Below, piece after piece: positions 5,753-14,019 of a stretch of DNA of 15,615 nucleotides (positions within the stretch are counted from its first letter, which is position 1; every line of letters begins with the position of its first letter). The DNA is from Aquabacterium sp. Lineage in GTDB: Bacteria > Pseudomonadota > Gammaproteobacteria > Burkholderiales > Burkholderiaceae_C. A program made the position numbers and the translations under genes. Where the stretch lies: contig JAURXG010000583.1 of assembly GCA_030654555.1 (NCBI GenBank), positions 1 to 15,615 on the forward strand. The letters run 5' to 3'. Below the pieces are notes generated by a model. The model made no database searches. It had not been told where the DNA came from and saw only the letters and a list, made by a program, of their open reading frames with translations.

Positions 5753-8104
5753 ATGAGCGAGCGACGACAATTTCTGCAGCGATGGGCACGGGGCCTGGCC
5801 TTGGCGGCGGCCCTGTGTGCCGGCGGCTGGCCGGCGGCGCAGGCGCAGGGCGCGGCCACCTCCAAGCTGTCGGCCGACCTGCGCGCGGTGATGGCCACCC
5901 CGGCGGGCAGCCCCATCACCGTGCCCTGGGCCAAGCGGCTGGAGACCGGGCTGCACGTCAAGGTGCTGGTCAACGCCAGCAGCAGCGACCCCACGCTGGC
6001 CGCGCTGCGGCAGCACATCCAGGCGCGCGGCGGCTCGGTGTTATACAACTATGTGTCGGTGCGGGCCTTGTCGGCGCTGCTGCCGGCTGCGGCCTTGAGC
6101 ACGCTGGCCGCGCGCCCCGACGTGCTGGGCATCGCCCCCAACCGCACCACGCTGCGCCATGCCAGCCCGCTGCAGGCGGCCACCGGCGCCGCGTCGGTGC
6201 TGCCGCTGACGGCCGGCGGCGCCAACACCAACAGCGCCGGGCTCGACGGCCTGGGCGTGGGCATCGCGATCCTCGACTCGGGCATCGACTGGCGCCACCA
6301 GCACACCTGGGATGCCGCGGGCAAGACGCGGGTGCGCGCGCTGATGGACTTCACCTACATCAACAAGGCCATGGGCGGCAAGGGCTGGCCGGTCGGCGCC
6401 GACTACTCCGCCGCCACGCGCGCGCTGCTGGACGGCCGCGACTACAAGGCCGGCAACCGCAAGCAGGTGCCGCTCACCGACAACCCCGACCCCTACGGCC
6501 ACGGCAGCCATGTGGCGGCCATCGCCGCGGGCGCCGGCAACTACCAGTCGCCCGAGTCGGGCGGCATCGCGCCGGCGGCCGATCTGTACGACGTGCGTGT
6601 GCTCGACGAGCGCGGCGTGGGCAACCTGGCCGACGTGCTGGCCGGCATCGACTGGGTGATCCAGCGCGCGCGCATCGGCAACATCCGTGTCATCAACCTG
6701 AGCCTGGGTGCGGCGTCCACCGATTCGTTCCTGGTCGATCCGCTGGCGCGGGCCGCGCGCAGCGCCACCGCGGCGGGCCTCGTGGTGGTGGTCTCCGCCG
6801 GCAACGCCGGCAAGAACGCCGCCGGCCAGACGGTCTACGGCAGCATCAGCTCGCCGGGGCACGAGCCGTCGGTGATCACCGTGGGTGCGTCCAACGGTTT
6901 CGGCACGGTGGTGCGCAGCGACGACGCGGTCACCCGCTTCAGCTCGCGCGGGCCCACGCGCGGCGCCTTCACCTTCGCCAGCGGCCGGCGCTGGGTCGAC
7001 AACCTGATCAAGCCCGATCTGGTGGCGCCCGGCAACCGGGTGGTGTCGGTGCTGGGCGCCAACCGCAGCGACGGCCCCTCGGGCTGGAACCTGCTGGCGC
7101 GCACCAATCCGCAGTTCACCATCGTGCCGGGGGCGTCGCAGCTCACGCGCAAGACGCTGATGGAGATGAGCGGCACCTCGATGGCCGCGCCCGCGGTGGC
7201 CGGCGCCGCCGCGCTGCTGCTGCAGGCCAACCCGGGGCTGACGCCGCCGCTGGTCAAGGCCATCCTGCAGTACACGGCCCAGCCGCTGGCCCAGGGCGGC
7301 CTGCTCGAACAGGGCACCGGCCAGCTCAACGTCGAAGGCGCCGTGCGCCTGGCGCAGGCGCTGCGCACCGACCTGGGCCCGGCGCTGGCCGCCGGCACGC
7401 TGAAGGCCGGCGACAACCTGCTGGCGCCGGGCAAGGTGCTGCCGGCGCCGGCCTCGGTGCTCAACGGCCAGGCAGCGCCGTGGTCGCGCCTGATCTACGC
7501 GGGCGGCACCCACCTGGCCGGGGGCGACACGCTGTTCACCCGCTGGCAGCCGGTCTACGACCCGGGCCTGCTGTGGGCGCGCCAGGTGCTGCTGCGCAAC
7601 AGCGTCACCTACCGCCCCGCGTTCGGCAGCGTGCCGGCCAACACGCTGGTGGCCAGCATCGTCGAGAACAACACGCCGCGCCAGCAGCTGCTGACGGCCG
7701 GCGTGCGGTTGCTCGATCCGGTGGCCTTCAGCCTCAGCGGCGGCGCCAGCGCGCTGACGCTGCCGGTGCCCACGCTGGCCGCACGTGCCGCGGCCGGCAT
7801 CGGCCTGACGATGAAGCTGGGCTTCACCGGCGGCATGGGCTTCCTGCACGGCGAAGGCCTGCTGCTGAGCGAAGGCTTCCTGCTCAGCGAGGGCTTCCTG
7901 CTGAGCGAGGGCTTGCTGCTGAGCGAAGGTTTCCTGCTGAGCGAAGGCTTTCTGCTGAGTGAAGGCTTCCTGCTCAGCGAGGGCTTCCTGCTCAGCGAAG
8001 GCCTGCTGCTGAGCGAGGGCTTCCTGCTGAGCGAAGGCTTCCTGCTCAGCGAGACGGTGGCCGACCCGGCCAGCGCGCTCGACCGCAGCCTGTTCGGCGA
8101 GTGA
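5753..8104 (+). CDS. Exported subtilisin-like (S8) serine protease with C-terminal hexapeptide repeats
   Basis: The 783-residue product starts at the ATG with a twin-arginine-like signal, ERRQFLQRW followed by a hydrophobic stretch and AQA near residue 30. The GTG ten codons upstream would put extra residues before this signal. An inhibitor-I9-like propeptide (about 60-130) includes HVKVLVNASS and a PDVLGIAPNR end. The peptidase S8 domain has the triad D175 (AILDSGIDWRH), H250 (YGHGSHVAAIAAG) and S476 (MSGTSMAAPAVAGAAALLL), with the oxyanion region SAGNAGKNA. After about residue 520 comes a region without known motifs, then a repetitive tail (residues about 701-766), then ETVADP...LFGE. It is expected to be secreted or surface-attached; its target is unknown. 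It is followed by a c-di-GMP enzyme gene, and both have sigma-28-like sites. Confidence 0.92.
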   Translation: MSERRQFLQRWARGLALAAALCAGGWPAAQAQGAATSKLSADLRAVMATPAGSPITVPWAKRLETGLHVKVLVNASSSDPTLAALRQHIQARGGSVLYNYVSVRALSALLPAAALSTLAARPDVLGIAPNRTTLRHASPLQAATGAASVLPLTAGGANTNSAGLDGLGVGIAILDSGIDWRHQHTWDAAGKTRVRALMDFTYINKAMGGKGWPVGADYSAATRALLDGRDYKAGNRKQVPLTDNPDPYGHGSHVAAIAAGAGNYQSPESGGIAPAADLYDVRVLDERGVGNLADVLAGIDWVIQRARIGNIRVINLSLGAASTDSFLVDPLARAARSATAAGLVVVVSAGNAGKNAAGQTVYGSISSPGHEPSVITVGASNGFGTVVRSDDAVTRFSSRGPTRGAFTFASGRRWVDNLIKPDLVAPGNRVVSVLGANRSDGPSGWNLLARTNPQFTIVPGASQLTRKTLMEMSGTSMAAPAVAGAAALLLQANPGLTPPLVKAILQYTAQPLAQGGLLEQGTGQLNVEGAVRLAQALRTDLGPALAAGTLKAGDNLLAPGKVLPAPASVLNGQAAPWSRLIYAGGTHLAGGDTLFTRWQPVYDPGLLWARQVLLRNSVTYRPAFGSVPANTLVASIVENNTPRQQLLTAGVRLLDPVAFSLSGGASALTLPVPTLAARAAAGIGLTMKLGFTGGMGFLHGEGLLLSEGFLLSEGFLLSEGLLLSEGFLLSEGFLLSEGFLLSEGFLLSEGLLLSEGFLLSEGFLLSETVADPASALDRSLFGE
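7853..8050 (+). repeat. Eleven tandem 18-base repeats encoding EG(F/L)LLS
   Basis: Eleven uninterrupted in-frame 18-base units encode the hexapeptide EG-F/L-LLS, with Leu at the third position in units 1, 4 and 9 and Phe in the others. All variation other than this F/L switch is synonymous (GAA/GAG, CTG/CTC before AGC or AGT, TTC/TTT, GGC/GGT). This suggests either selection on the peptide or expansion followed by drift at silent sites. The array is the C-terminal tail of the S8 protease. A unit length divisible by three means that copy-number change would lengthen or shorten the tail without breaking the frame. Confidence 0.95.
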
Positions 8105-8133
8105 TCCGGGGCCGGATGCCGGCCGGTTGCGGC

Positions 8134-8160
8134 TCAAGTTCGGGCCCTGCGGGCCGATCT
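8134..8160 (+). promoter_or_regulatory. Candidate sigma-28 (FliA) promoter for the GGDEF-EAL gene
   Basis: TCAAGTTC at 8134-8141 and GCCGATCT at 8153-8160 are 11 bases apart. Against TAAAGTTT-N11-GCCGATAA each box has two mismatches. The ATG follows about 70 bases later. The same bases form an imperfect dyad (TCAAG-TCGG left arm, CCGA-CTTGA right arm, four-base centre CTGC), so a hairpin at the end of the protease transcript or a repressor operator is an alternative reading. There is no T-run after it. Confidence 0.5.
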
Positions 8161-8229
8161 TGAAGCAGGGGGTGATGGTGCCGCGCGGGTTCGCGCGCCG
8201 CCCCCGAGGACCCTGATCTCTCGCCCGAC

Positions 8230-10749
8230 ATGATGCCCGCATCGCCCCGCGACCTGCCGACCCCACGCAACCCGTGGTCGGCGTTCCGTCGCCAGCACCT
8301 GTTCGACTACCCGGCGCCGGCCCTGGCCGCGTGGGTGGCGATCACCGGCTGCGGGCTGCTGGCGCTGGGCTGGGCGCTGTGGCGCACGCTGGCCCTGCCG
8401 GCGGCCAGCGCCGGGCCGGTGCTGCTGGCGCTGGGGCTGGCGGCGGTGGCGTCGAACTTCTCGCTGAAGCTGCCGCGCTCGGCCTACACGCTGGGCGTGG
8501 CCGATGTGTTCATCTTCGCCGCGCTGGCCACGCTGGGGCCGGCGGTGGCGGTGCTGGCCGCCGGTGTCGAAGCCATGATCGGCAGCTGGCGCACCTCCAA
8601 GCGCCTGAGCAGCCGCCTCAGCAGCCCGGCTGCCGGCATGGCGGCGATGGCGGCCTGCGGCGCCGTCTTCGAGGCCGCCAAGGCGGGCCTGATGTGGGCC
8701 GGCGGCTCGCCCGAGGTGGCCACGCTGGCCGCCCTGTGCGGCGCGGCCCTGGTGCCGTTTGCGCTGACCACCGCGCCGCTGATGGCGATGATGGCGCTCA
8801 AGCGCGGCCTGCCGCTGCGCCCGTTCGAATGGTTTGCCGACGCCAGCTGGCTGGCCGCGCTGTACCTGGGCACGGCCTTCGCGGCGGGCCTGGTGCACCT
8901 GAACGCCCAGCGCTTCGGACCGGCGGTGCTGCTGGTCTCGGCGGCGCTGGTGCTGGGCCTGGTGCTGCTGCTGCGCCTGCACTTGCGGCGCCAGGAGGCC
9001 GAGCGTGCGGTGCAGGAGGCCCAGCTGGCCGAGGCCCAGCGCGAGGCGGTGCTGAGCCAGCAGCGCTTCACCGCCGCCTTCACCCACGCGGCCATCGGCA
9101 TGGCCATCGTGCGGCCCTGCGGCGGCATCCTGCAGGTCAACGAGGCCTTCTGCGCGCTGCTGGGGCGCCAACCCGCCACGCTGGTGGACCAGCCGTTCTG
9201 CAGCGTGCTGCATGCCGGTGACATGGCGCTGTTCCGCCGCCATGCCGAGGCCGTGGCGGCGCGGCCCGACGAGTCGTTCTCGATGGAGCTGCGGGTGCAG
9301 GGGCCCGATGGCAGCGACCTGTGGGTGGCCGTGCACTGCAGCCAGTACGACGACCCGGGCGGCAACGGCGCCTGCCTGATCTACCAGCTGCACGACATCA
9401 CCTCGCGCCACCTGGCCGAAAGCCGGCTGCACCACATCGCCTTCCACGACGGCCTGACCGACCTGGCCAACCGCCACTGCTTCAACGAGCGGCTGGAGGT
9501 GGCGGTGGAGCAGTCGCGGCTGGACGCCGAGCGGCGCTTCGCGGTGCTGTTCCTCGACCTCGACCGCTTCAAGATCGTCAACGACAGCCTGGGCCACATG
9601 GCCGGCAATCAGCTGCTGCGCGAGGTGGCGCAGCGCCTGGGCACCTGCGTGCGGCCCAACGACCTGGTGGCGCGGCTGGGCGGCGACGAGTTCGCCATCC
9701 TGCTGGAAGACCTGCACGACCCCGCGCTGGGCCAGCGCGTGGCCCAGCGCGTGCTGGAGGTGCTGACCCAGCCGCTGGCCATCAACGGCGTGGAGGTGGT
9801 GCCCGGCGCCAGCGTGGGCATCACCTTCAGCGACCTGGGCTACCGCACGGTCGACGAGGTGCTGCGCGACGCCGATCTGGCGATGTACGAGGCCAAGGCC
9901 GGCGGGCGCGGCCGGGTGGCGCTGTTCGACAGCGCGATGCACGAGAAGGTGGCCGAGAAGCTGGCGCTGGAAGGCGAGCTGCGCCGCGCCATCGGCGAGG
10001 GGCAGTTGTCGGTGCACTTCCAGCCGCTGTATGCGCTGACGCCGTACCGGCTGATCGGCTTCGAGGCGCTGGCGCGCTGGAACCACCCGCAGCGTGGGCC
10101 GGTGAGCCCGGCGGTGTTCATCGCGCTGGCCGAGGAGTCGGGCCACATCGAGGCGCTGACCGACTGGGTGATCGACCACGCCGTGCAGCAGCTGGCGCAT
10201 TGGCAGCGCAGCCTGCCCGGCGGCGCGCAGCTGGGCATGCACGTCAACATCTCGGGCCGCGACCTGGGCCGCCCCAGCCTGGTGACGCAGGTGCAGCAGG
10301 TGCTGCAGCGCCATGCCCCCACGCCGGGCACGCTGACGCTGGAGATCACCGAGACCACGCTGATGGGCCGGCTGGACGCGGCGCTGCCCACCATGAGCGC
10401 GCTGCGCGAGCGCGGCGTGGGCTTCTCGATCGACGACTTCGGCACCGGTTACTCGTCGCTGGCCTACCTGGGCACGCTGCCCATCGACAGCCTGAAGATC
10501 GACCGCTCGTTCGTGATGGGCCTGCACGACAAGCCGCAGAACGTGGAGATCGTGCGCGCGGTGCTGAACCTGGGCCGCTCGCTGGGCCGCAAGGTCATCG
10601 CCGAGGGCATCGAGACCACCGAGCAGCTGGCCACGCTGCGCGCGTTGGGCGTGCCGGTGGGCCAGGGCTACCTGCTGTCGCGCCCGCTGCGCGCCGACCA
10701 GGTGCCGGCGCTGCTGGCGCTGGGCCTGGACGCCACCGTCGCGGCCTGA
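8230..10749 (+). CDS. Membrane PAS-GGDEF-EAL cyclic-di-GMP turnover protein
   Basis: The 839-residue product combines an N-terminal membrane region of about seven hydrophobic segments (residues about 33-247), a short coiled stretch (QEAERAVQEAQLAEAQREAVL), a PAS domain (about 279-395), a GGDEF domain and an EAL domain. The diguanylate cyclase motif GGDEF is intact at 484-488. An inhibitory-site RxxD (R475-D478) lies five residues before it, so product inhibition is likely. The phosphodiesterase motif EAL is intact (612-614), along with DDFGTGYSSL and the IDRSFV and AEGIET motifs. Both activities are therefore possible and the PAS or membrane sensor may choose between them. The membrane region does not clearly match a named MASE type. 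The start could be either of two adjacent ATGs; no strong Shine-Dalgarno is seen. It lies 125 bases after the protease gene, with its own sigma-28-like site between them. Confidence 0.95.
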   Translation: MMPASPRDLPTPRNPWSAFRRQHLFDYPAPALAAWVAITGCGLLALGWALWRTLALPAASAGPVLLALGLAAVASNFSLKLPRSAYTLGVADVFIFAALATLGPAVAVLAAGVEAMIGSWRTSKRLSSRLSSPAAGMAAMAACGAVFEAAKAGLMWAGGSPEVATLAALCGAALVPFALTTAPLMAMMALKRGLPLRPFEWFADASWLAALYLGTAFAAGLVHLNAQRFGPAVLLVSAALVLGLVLLLRLHLRRQEAERAVQEAQLAEAQREAVLSQQRFTAAFTHAAIGMAIVRPCGGILQVNEAFCALLGRQPATLVDQPFCSVLHAGDMALFRRHAEAVAARPDESFSMELRVQGPDGSDLWVAVHCSQYDDPGGNGACLIYQLHDITSRHLAESRLHHIAFHDGLTDLANRHCFNERLEVAVEQSRLDAERRFAVLFLDLDRFKIVNDSLGHMAGNQLLREVAQRLGTCVRPNDLVARLGGDEFAILLEDLHDPALGQRVAQRVLEVLTQPLAINGVEVVPGASVGITFSDLGYRTVDEVLRDADLAMYEAKAGGRGRVALFDSAMHEKVAEKLALEGELRRAIGEGQLSVHFQPLYALTPYRLIGFEALARWNHPQRGPVSPAVFIALAEESGHIEALTDWVIDHAVQQLAHWQRSLPGGAQLGMHVNISGRDLGRPSLVTQVQQVLQRHAPTPGTLTLEITETTLMGRLDAALPTMSALRERGVGFSIDDFGTGYSSLAYLGTLPIDSLKIDRSFVMGLHDKPQNVEIVRAVLNLGRSLGRKVIAEGIETTEQLATLRALGVPVGQGYLLSRPLRADQVPALLALGLDATVAA

Positions 10750-10810
10750 GGGCAGCGCGCGCCCCCGGCGGCCTTGGCGGCCCCGGCGCCGCGCCGTTAG
10801 CATCGGCGGC

Positions 10811-11659
10811 ATGCGCCGCCGGCTTGCCCTCACTGTCGCCCTCGTCACCGCCGGCCTGGCCGGGCCCTTGCACGCCATGGACGACGAGGACGTGCCCTTC
10901 ATCACCACGCCCGACCGCGTCACCGTGGCGATGCTCGAGCTGGCCGGCGTGGGCCCCACCGACCGGGTGCTGGACCTGGGCTCCGGCGACGGCCGCATCG
11001 TCATCACCGCGGCACGGCGCTTCGGCGCGCGCGGGCTGGGCGTGGAGATCGTGCCCGACCTGGTGGCGCGCAGCCGCGAGCATGCCCAACGCGCCGGCGT
11101 GGCCGGGCGCACCGAGTTCCGCGTGCAGGACCTGTTCGACACGGACCTGTCGGGCGCCAGCGTGATCACGATGTACCTGCTGCCCGAGGTGAACCTGAAG
11201 CTGCGCCCGCGCCTGCTGGCGCTGGCGCCGGGCACGCGCATCGTCTCGCACGACTGGGACCTGGGCGACTGGCAGCCCGACCGCACGCTGACGCTGGAGG
11301 TGCCCGAGAAGGCCATCGGCCGCGAGAAGCTGAGCCGCCTGCACCGCTGGACCGTGCCGGCGCGGCTGGCCGGCCTGTGGTGCGGTGCACAGGGCACGGC
11401 GCTGCGGGTGGTGCAGCAGTTCCAGCAGGTGTCGGCGACACTGGCCCAGGGGGGCGAGCAGCAGGGCTTCAGCGGCCGGGTGGACGGCGTGCGGCTGCAG
11501 CTGCTGGGCGCCGGCGCGGCGGCCTGGGCCGCCACGGCCGGTGCCGATCACCTGCACATCGACGCGGCCTCGGCCGGCCTGCCGCTGCAGGTGGGCCAGC
11601 GCCTGCGGCCCGCGGTGGACGGGCGCTGCCCGGCGGCCACAGCCGACGCAGCGGGCTGA
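10811..11659 (+). CDS. Class I SAM-dependent methyltransferase-like protein with signal peptide
   Basis: The 282-residue product begins with a clear export signal (MRRRLALTVALVTAGLAGPL, cleavage likely after HA at 22). A methyltransferase fold follows: VLDLGSGDGRIVI (residues 53-65) is motif I, GLGVEIVPDLVARSREHA gives the acidic residue after strand 2, and FRVQDLFDTD and VITMYLLPEVNLKLRP follow. The last 100 residues are rich in predicted beta strands and unlike a standard methyltransferase core. S-adenosylmethionine is cytoplasmic, so an exported enzyme is puzzling; the N-terminus might instead be an uncleaved membrane anchor. The YLLPEVN...LRP pattern resembles the FAM173-type protein-lysine methyltransferases, which also have an N-terminal membrane segment; that link is tentative. 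It starts 61 bases after the c-di-GMP gene and may be co-transcribed with it. Confidence 0.8.
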   Translation: MRRRLALTVALVTAGLAGPLHAMDDEDVPFITTPDRVTVAMLELAGVGPTDRVLDLGSGDGRIVITAARRFGARGLGVEIVPDLVARSREHAQRAGVAGRTEFRVQDLFDTDLSGASVITMYLLPEVNLKLRPRLLALAPGTRIVSHDWDLGDWQPDRTLTLEVPEKAIGREKLSRLHRWTVPARLAGLWCGAQGTALRVVQQFQQVSATLAQGGEQQGFSGRVDGVRLQLLGAGAAAWAATAGADHLHIDAASAGLPLQVGQRLRPAVDGRCPAATADAAG

Positions 11660-11665
11660 CGAGCT

Positions 11666-11680
11666 GCGGGTGCGACCCGC
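11666..11680. terminator. Small hairpin between convergent genes
   Basis: GCGGGT and ACCCGC form a six-base stem with a three-base loop in the 24-base gap between the stop codons of the methyltransferase and TAXI genes. It is well placed to end transcription from both sides, but no T-run follows on either strand, so function is uncertain. Confidence 0.3.
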
Positions 11681-11683
11681 GCC

Positions 11684-13012
11684 TCAGGCGCGCAGCCGCT
11701 GGCGCACCATCTCGATGTGCCCACGCAGCGAGTACAGCTCGTCGGCATAACTCAGCGGCACGGTGACCCGGCCCACGCGGGTCTCGATGTCGTCCAGCTC
11801 GGCCAGCAGCTCGGGCGCGGGGCGCTGGCCACGGGCGTCGTCGACCGCGCGCAGCTGGGCATACCAGCGGAACACGCGCCGGCGGATGCGGAACTCGTAG
11901 AGCGGCGGCAGCACCCGCGCCAGCGGGATCAGCACCGCCACGATGCCCAGCAGCGCCAGCCACATGCGGTCGGCCAGGTTGGCCAGCCAGAACGGCAGGT
12001 AGCGCTGCAGCCAGGGCACGCCGTTGCGGTAGAAGCGCTGGGCCTCGTCGGCGATCGGCCACTCGCCGCTGGCGGCGTTCGGAAAATCGCCCTTGCGCTG
12101 GAACCAGCCGGCCCCGCCGTGCACCTGCTGCGCGGCCTGCACGAACAGCTGCACCAGCGCCGGGTGCAGGCCCTCGCGCGCCACCAGCGCGGCGGTGGGC
12201 GCCACCAGGCGCATGTCGGTGGGCGGCAGGTCGCGCGCCAGGTCGACCACGCCGCGTGGCAGCCGCACCGGGTGCAGGTAGGGCAGGCGCCGCGAGTAGG
12301 CCTCGGCCTGGGCGAAATCGAACAGGTGCACGCCGGGCGTCTGCAGCAGCATCTGCACCATCAGCGATTCAGGGGCCGAGGCCAGCACCAGCGCGTCGAT
12401 GCGCCCGGCCAGCAGATCGACCACCGCCGGCGTGGTGGGCAGCTGCTGCAGCGTGAGGGTGCCGGGCTCGATGCGGTTGGCCGCCAGCAGCGCCTGCATC
12501 AGCGGCGGCACGCCGCTGCCGGGGGCGCCGACGTTGAGCGTGCCGCCGGCCAGCTGGTCCAGCCGGGTCAGCGTGGGCGCCTTGGCCAGGCGCCGGGCGG
12601 CGTCTTCGCGGTAGAACAGCCACACCGGCTCGTGGAACATGCTGCCCAGCGACACCAGGCCGCTGTCGGGCACCTGGTCACCGGCCACCGGCGGTTGCGT
12701 GCCGCCCTGAACGAAGCCCAGGTCCACGCCCGAGCCGGGCTGCTGGAGCAGCGCCAGGTTCTCGGCCGCGCCCTGCGTGGCGCGCAGCTCGACGGTGATG
12801 CCGTGGCGCTGCAGCAGCTCGGCATAACGCTTGCCGAACTCGGCGTACGCGCCTTGCGCCACGCCGGTGGCCAGCACCACCTTGCGCGGCGGGTTGGGCT
12901 GCAGCAGCTGGTAGGCCAGCGCCAGCAGCAGCGCGGCCAGCAGCACGAACGGCCCGGCGGTGAACAGCATCTCGCGCAGCGAGATCAGGGTGGACTGCAG
13001 GGCCTTGGGCAT
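11684..13012 (-). CDS. TAXI-family (TRAP-associated) solute-binding protein, membrane-anchored
   Basis: The product (442 residues from the ATG at 13012; an ATG nine codons upstream at 13039 is also possible) is a TAXI-type immunogenic protein related to TRAP transporter receptors. An N-terminal hydrophobic segment (FVLLAALLLALAYQLL) is followed by the binding domain: VVLATGVAQGAYAEFGKRYAE, a TQGAAENLALL loop, GFVQGG, and LNVGAPGSGVPPLMQALL. After it come a second membrane segment (MWLALLGIVAVLIPLARVLPPLYEF) and a roughly 70-residue basic and helical tail with a predicted coiled region. That two-anchor form, with the binding domain outside and the tail inside the cell, is common among proteobacterial TAXI proteins of about 450 residues. 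No TRAP permease gene is nearby, so a sensory or scaffold role is as possible as transport. It is last in a minus-strand run. Confidence 0.87.
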   Translation of the reverse strand: MPKALQSTLISLREMLFTAGPFVLLAALLLALAYQLLQPNPPRKVVLATGVAQGAYAEFGKRYAELLQRHGITVELRATQGAAENLALLQQPGSGVDLGFVQGGTQPPVAGDQVPDSGLVSLGSMFHEPVWLFYREDAARRLAKAPTLTRLDQLAGGTLNVGAPGSGVPPLMQALLAANRIEPGTLTLQQLPTTPAVVDLLAGRIDALVLASAPESLMVQMLLQTPGVHLFDFAQAEAYSRRLPYLHPVRLPRGVVDLARDLPPTDMRLVAPTAALVAREGLHPALVQLFVQAAQQVHGGAGWFQRKGDFPNAASGEWPIADEAQRFYRNGVPWLQRYLPFWLANLADRMWLALLGIVAVLIPLARVLPPLYEFRIRRRVFRWYAQLRAVDDARGQRPAPELLAELDDIETRVGRVTVPLSYADELYSLRGHIEMVRQRLRA

Positions 13013-13072
13013 GCGGGTGATGCTACCCGCCGGCGCCATCGACGTCGGCGCTGCGGACGGGCGCCGCTGGGG

Positions 13073-13978
13073 CTAACGCGATGCGGGGGCGGCCGGTGCG
13101 GCCGAAGCCGATGGCCGCAGCGGCGGCGCGCGGCGCATCTGCGCGCAGGGGTCCTGGCGCGGCTGCGCCACCGTGCGCACCACCTCGTCGTAGGCGCTGG
13201 CGCTGTCGTCGTCGGGCTCCAGGTAGCCGACCACATGGCTGCGCTCGCGCAGCGCCGGGCTCAGCCAACGGGGCACGCCGATGTCGCGGCGCACATGGCC
13301 ATTGCCGGCCAGCAGCACCACGCCGCGCGCGGCATGGGTGCCGATCAGACGTGCCATGAACTGGTCGCGTGCCACCTGCGCCTGGCTCAGCCGCGCCGCC
13401 ATGCCGGCATCCACCTGGCCGCAGTGGCTGCGCTCGATGGCATCGGCCTGCGCGCGGGCGATGTCCTCGGGCACCTCGGCCAACCAGCCGGTGGGGCCCA
13501 GGCCCAGCTGGATGATGCGCCGCGTCTCGGCGCGCGAGACATTGGCCGCGACGATGGGCAGGCCGTGCTGCAGCGCCAGGCCGAGGTAGGGGCGGTAGAG
13601 CGGCCAGTCCCAGCCGGCCACCTGGCCGCTGGCGGCGATGACCGCGTCGATGCGGGCCGCCAGCGGGGCGTCCGGCGGGCCGGCCGCAGTGGCCTGCAGC
13701 GCCAGGTCGATGGCCGGCTGCCGCTCGCGGTCGAAGGGTTCGAGCAGCAGCGCCGGGCGGTCGCCCCGTGCCAGCAAGGCCGCCAGCGCCTGCAGCCGCA
13801 GCGCGTGCTGGGCGGCGTTGTCGTGCACCTCGCCGAGCAGCAGCACCTGGCCGGGGCCGGCGCGCCAGGCGGGGGTGCCGGGGGTGGCGGGGGGTGCGGG
13901 CCGGCCCGGCAGCGCGCTGCAGGCGGTGACCAGCAGGGCCAGCGCGGCGGCGGCGATCGGGCGGCATGTGGGGTGCAT
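13073..13978 (-). CDS. ChaN-like haem-binding-family lipoprotein
   Basis: The 301-residue product starts at the ATG that precedes a lipoprotein signal (MHPTCRPIAA..., lipobox LVTAC with C20 as the lipidated residue). The same frame is open further upstream to about 14410 but overlaps the neighbouring lipoprotein gene. The rest matches the ChaN/Cofac_haem_bdg family of the EreA/TIKI-like fold: LLLGEVHDNAAQH near residues 45-57, LLLEPFDRERQPAID, ANVSRAETRRII, and LLAGNGHVRRDIGVPRWL. ChaN of Campylobacter binds haem at the outer membrane, and related proteins may be metal-dependent hydrolases; which applies here is unknown. It lies 41 bases after the small lipoprotein gene and about 60 bases before the TAXI gene, all on the same strand. 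Confidence 0.87.
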   Translation of the reverse strand: MHPTCRPIAAAALALLVTACSALPGRPAPPATPGTPAWRAGPGQVLLLGEVHDNAAQHALRLQALAALLARGDRPALLLEPFDRERQPAIDLALQATAAGPPDAPLAARIDAVIAASGQVAGWDWPLYRPYLGLALQHGLPIVAANVSRAETRRIIQLGLGPTGWLAEVPEDIARAQADAIERSHCGQVDAGMAARLSQAQVARDQFMARLIGTHAARGVVLLAGNGHVRRDIGVPRWLSPALRERSHVVGYLEPDDDSASAYDEVVRTVAQPRQDPCAQMRRAPPLRPSASAAPAAPASR

Positions 13979-14019
13979 GGGGCATTGTCGGCGGCGGCCG
14001 CGCCGTGCCGTGCCGCCAA

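Noticed and set aside
4370..6016. Minus-strand open frame of 548 codons
   Set aside because: It is antisense to the dehydrogenase gene and the protease 5' end, with no recognisable domain.
7853..8050. Tandem repeats considered as a CRISPR array
   Set aside because: Units are contiguous 18-base coding repeats without spacers, in frame with the protease.
6041..8266. Long minus-strand open frame of over 700 codons with Q-E-A-F repeats
   Set aside because: It is the antisense shadow of the S8 protease; its repeats mirror the hexapeptide array and the sequence is compositionally biased with no domain.
8134..11535. Minus-strand open frame of over 1100 codons
   Set aside because: It is antisense to the GGDEF-EAL and methyltransferase genes. 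Its Arg/His/Gln-rich text is typical of a high-GC shadow frame, and the plus-strand genes have intact catalytic motifs.
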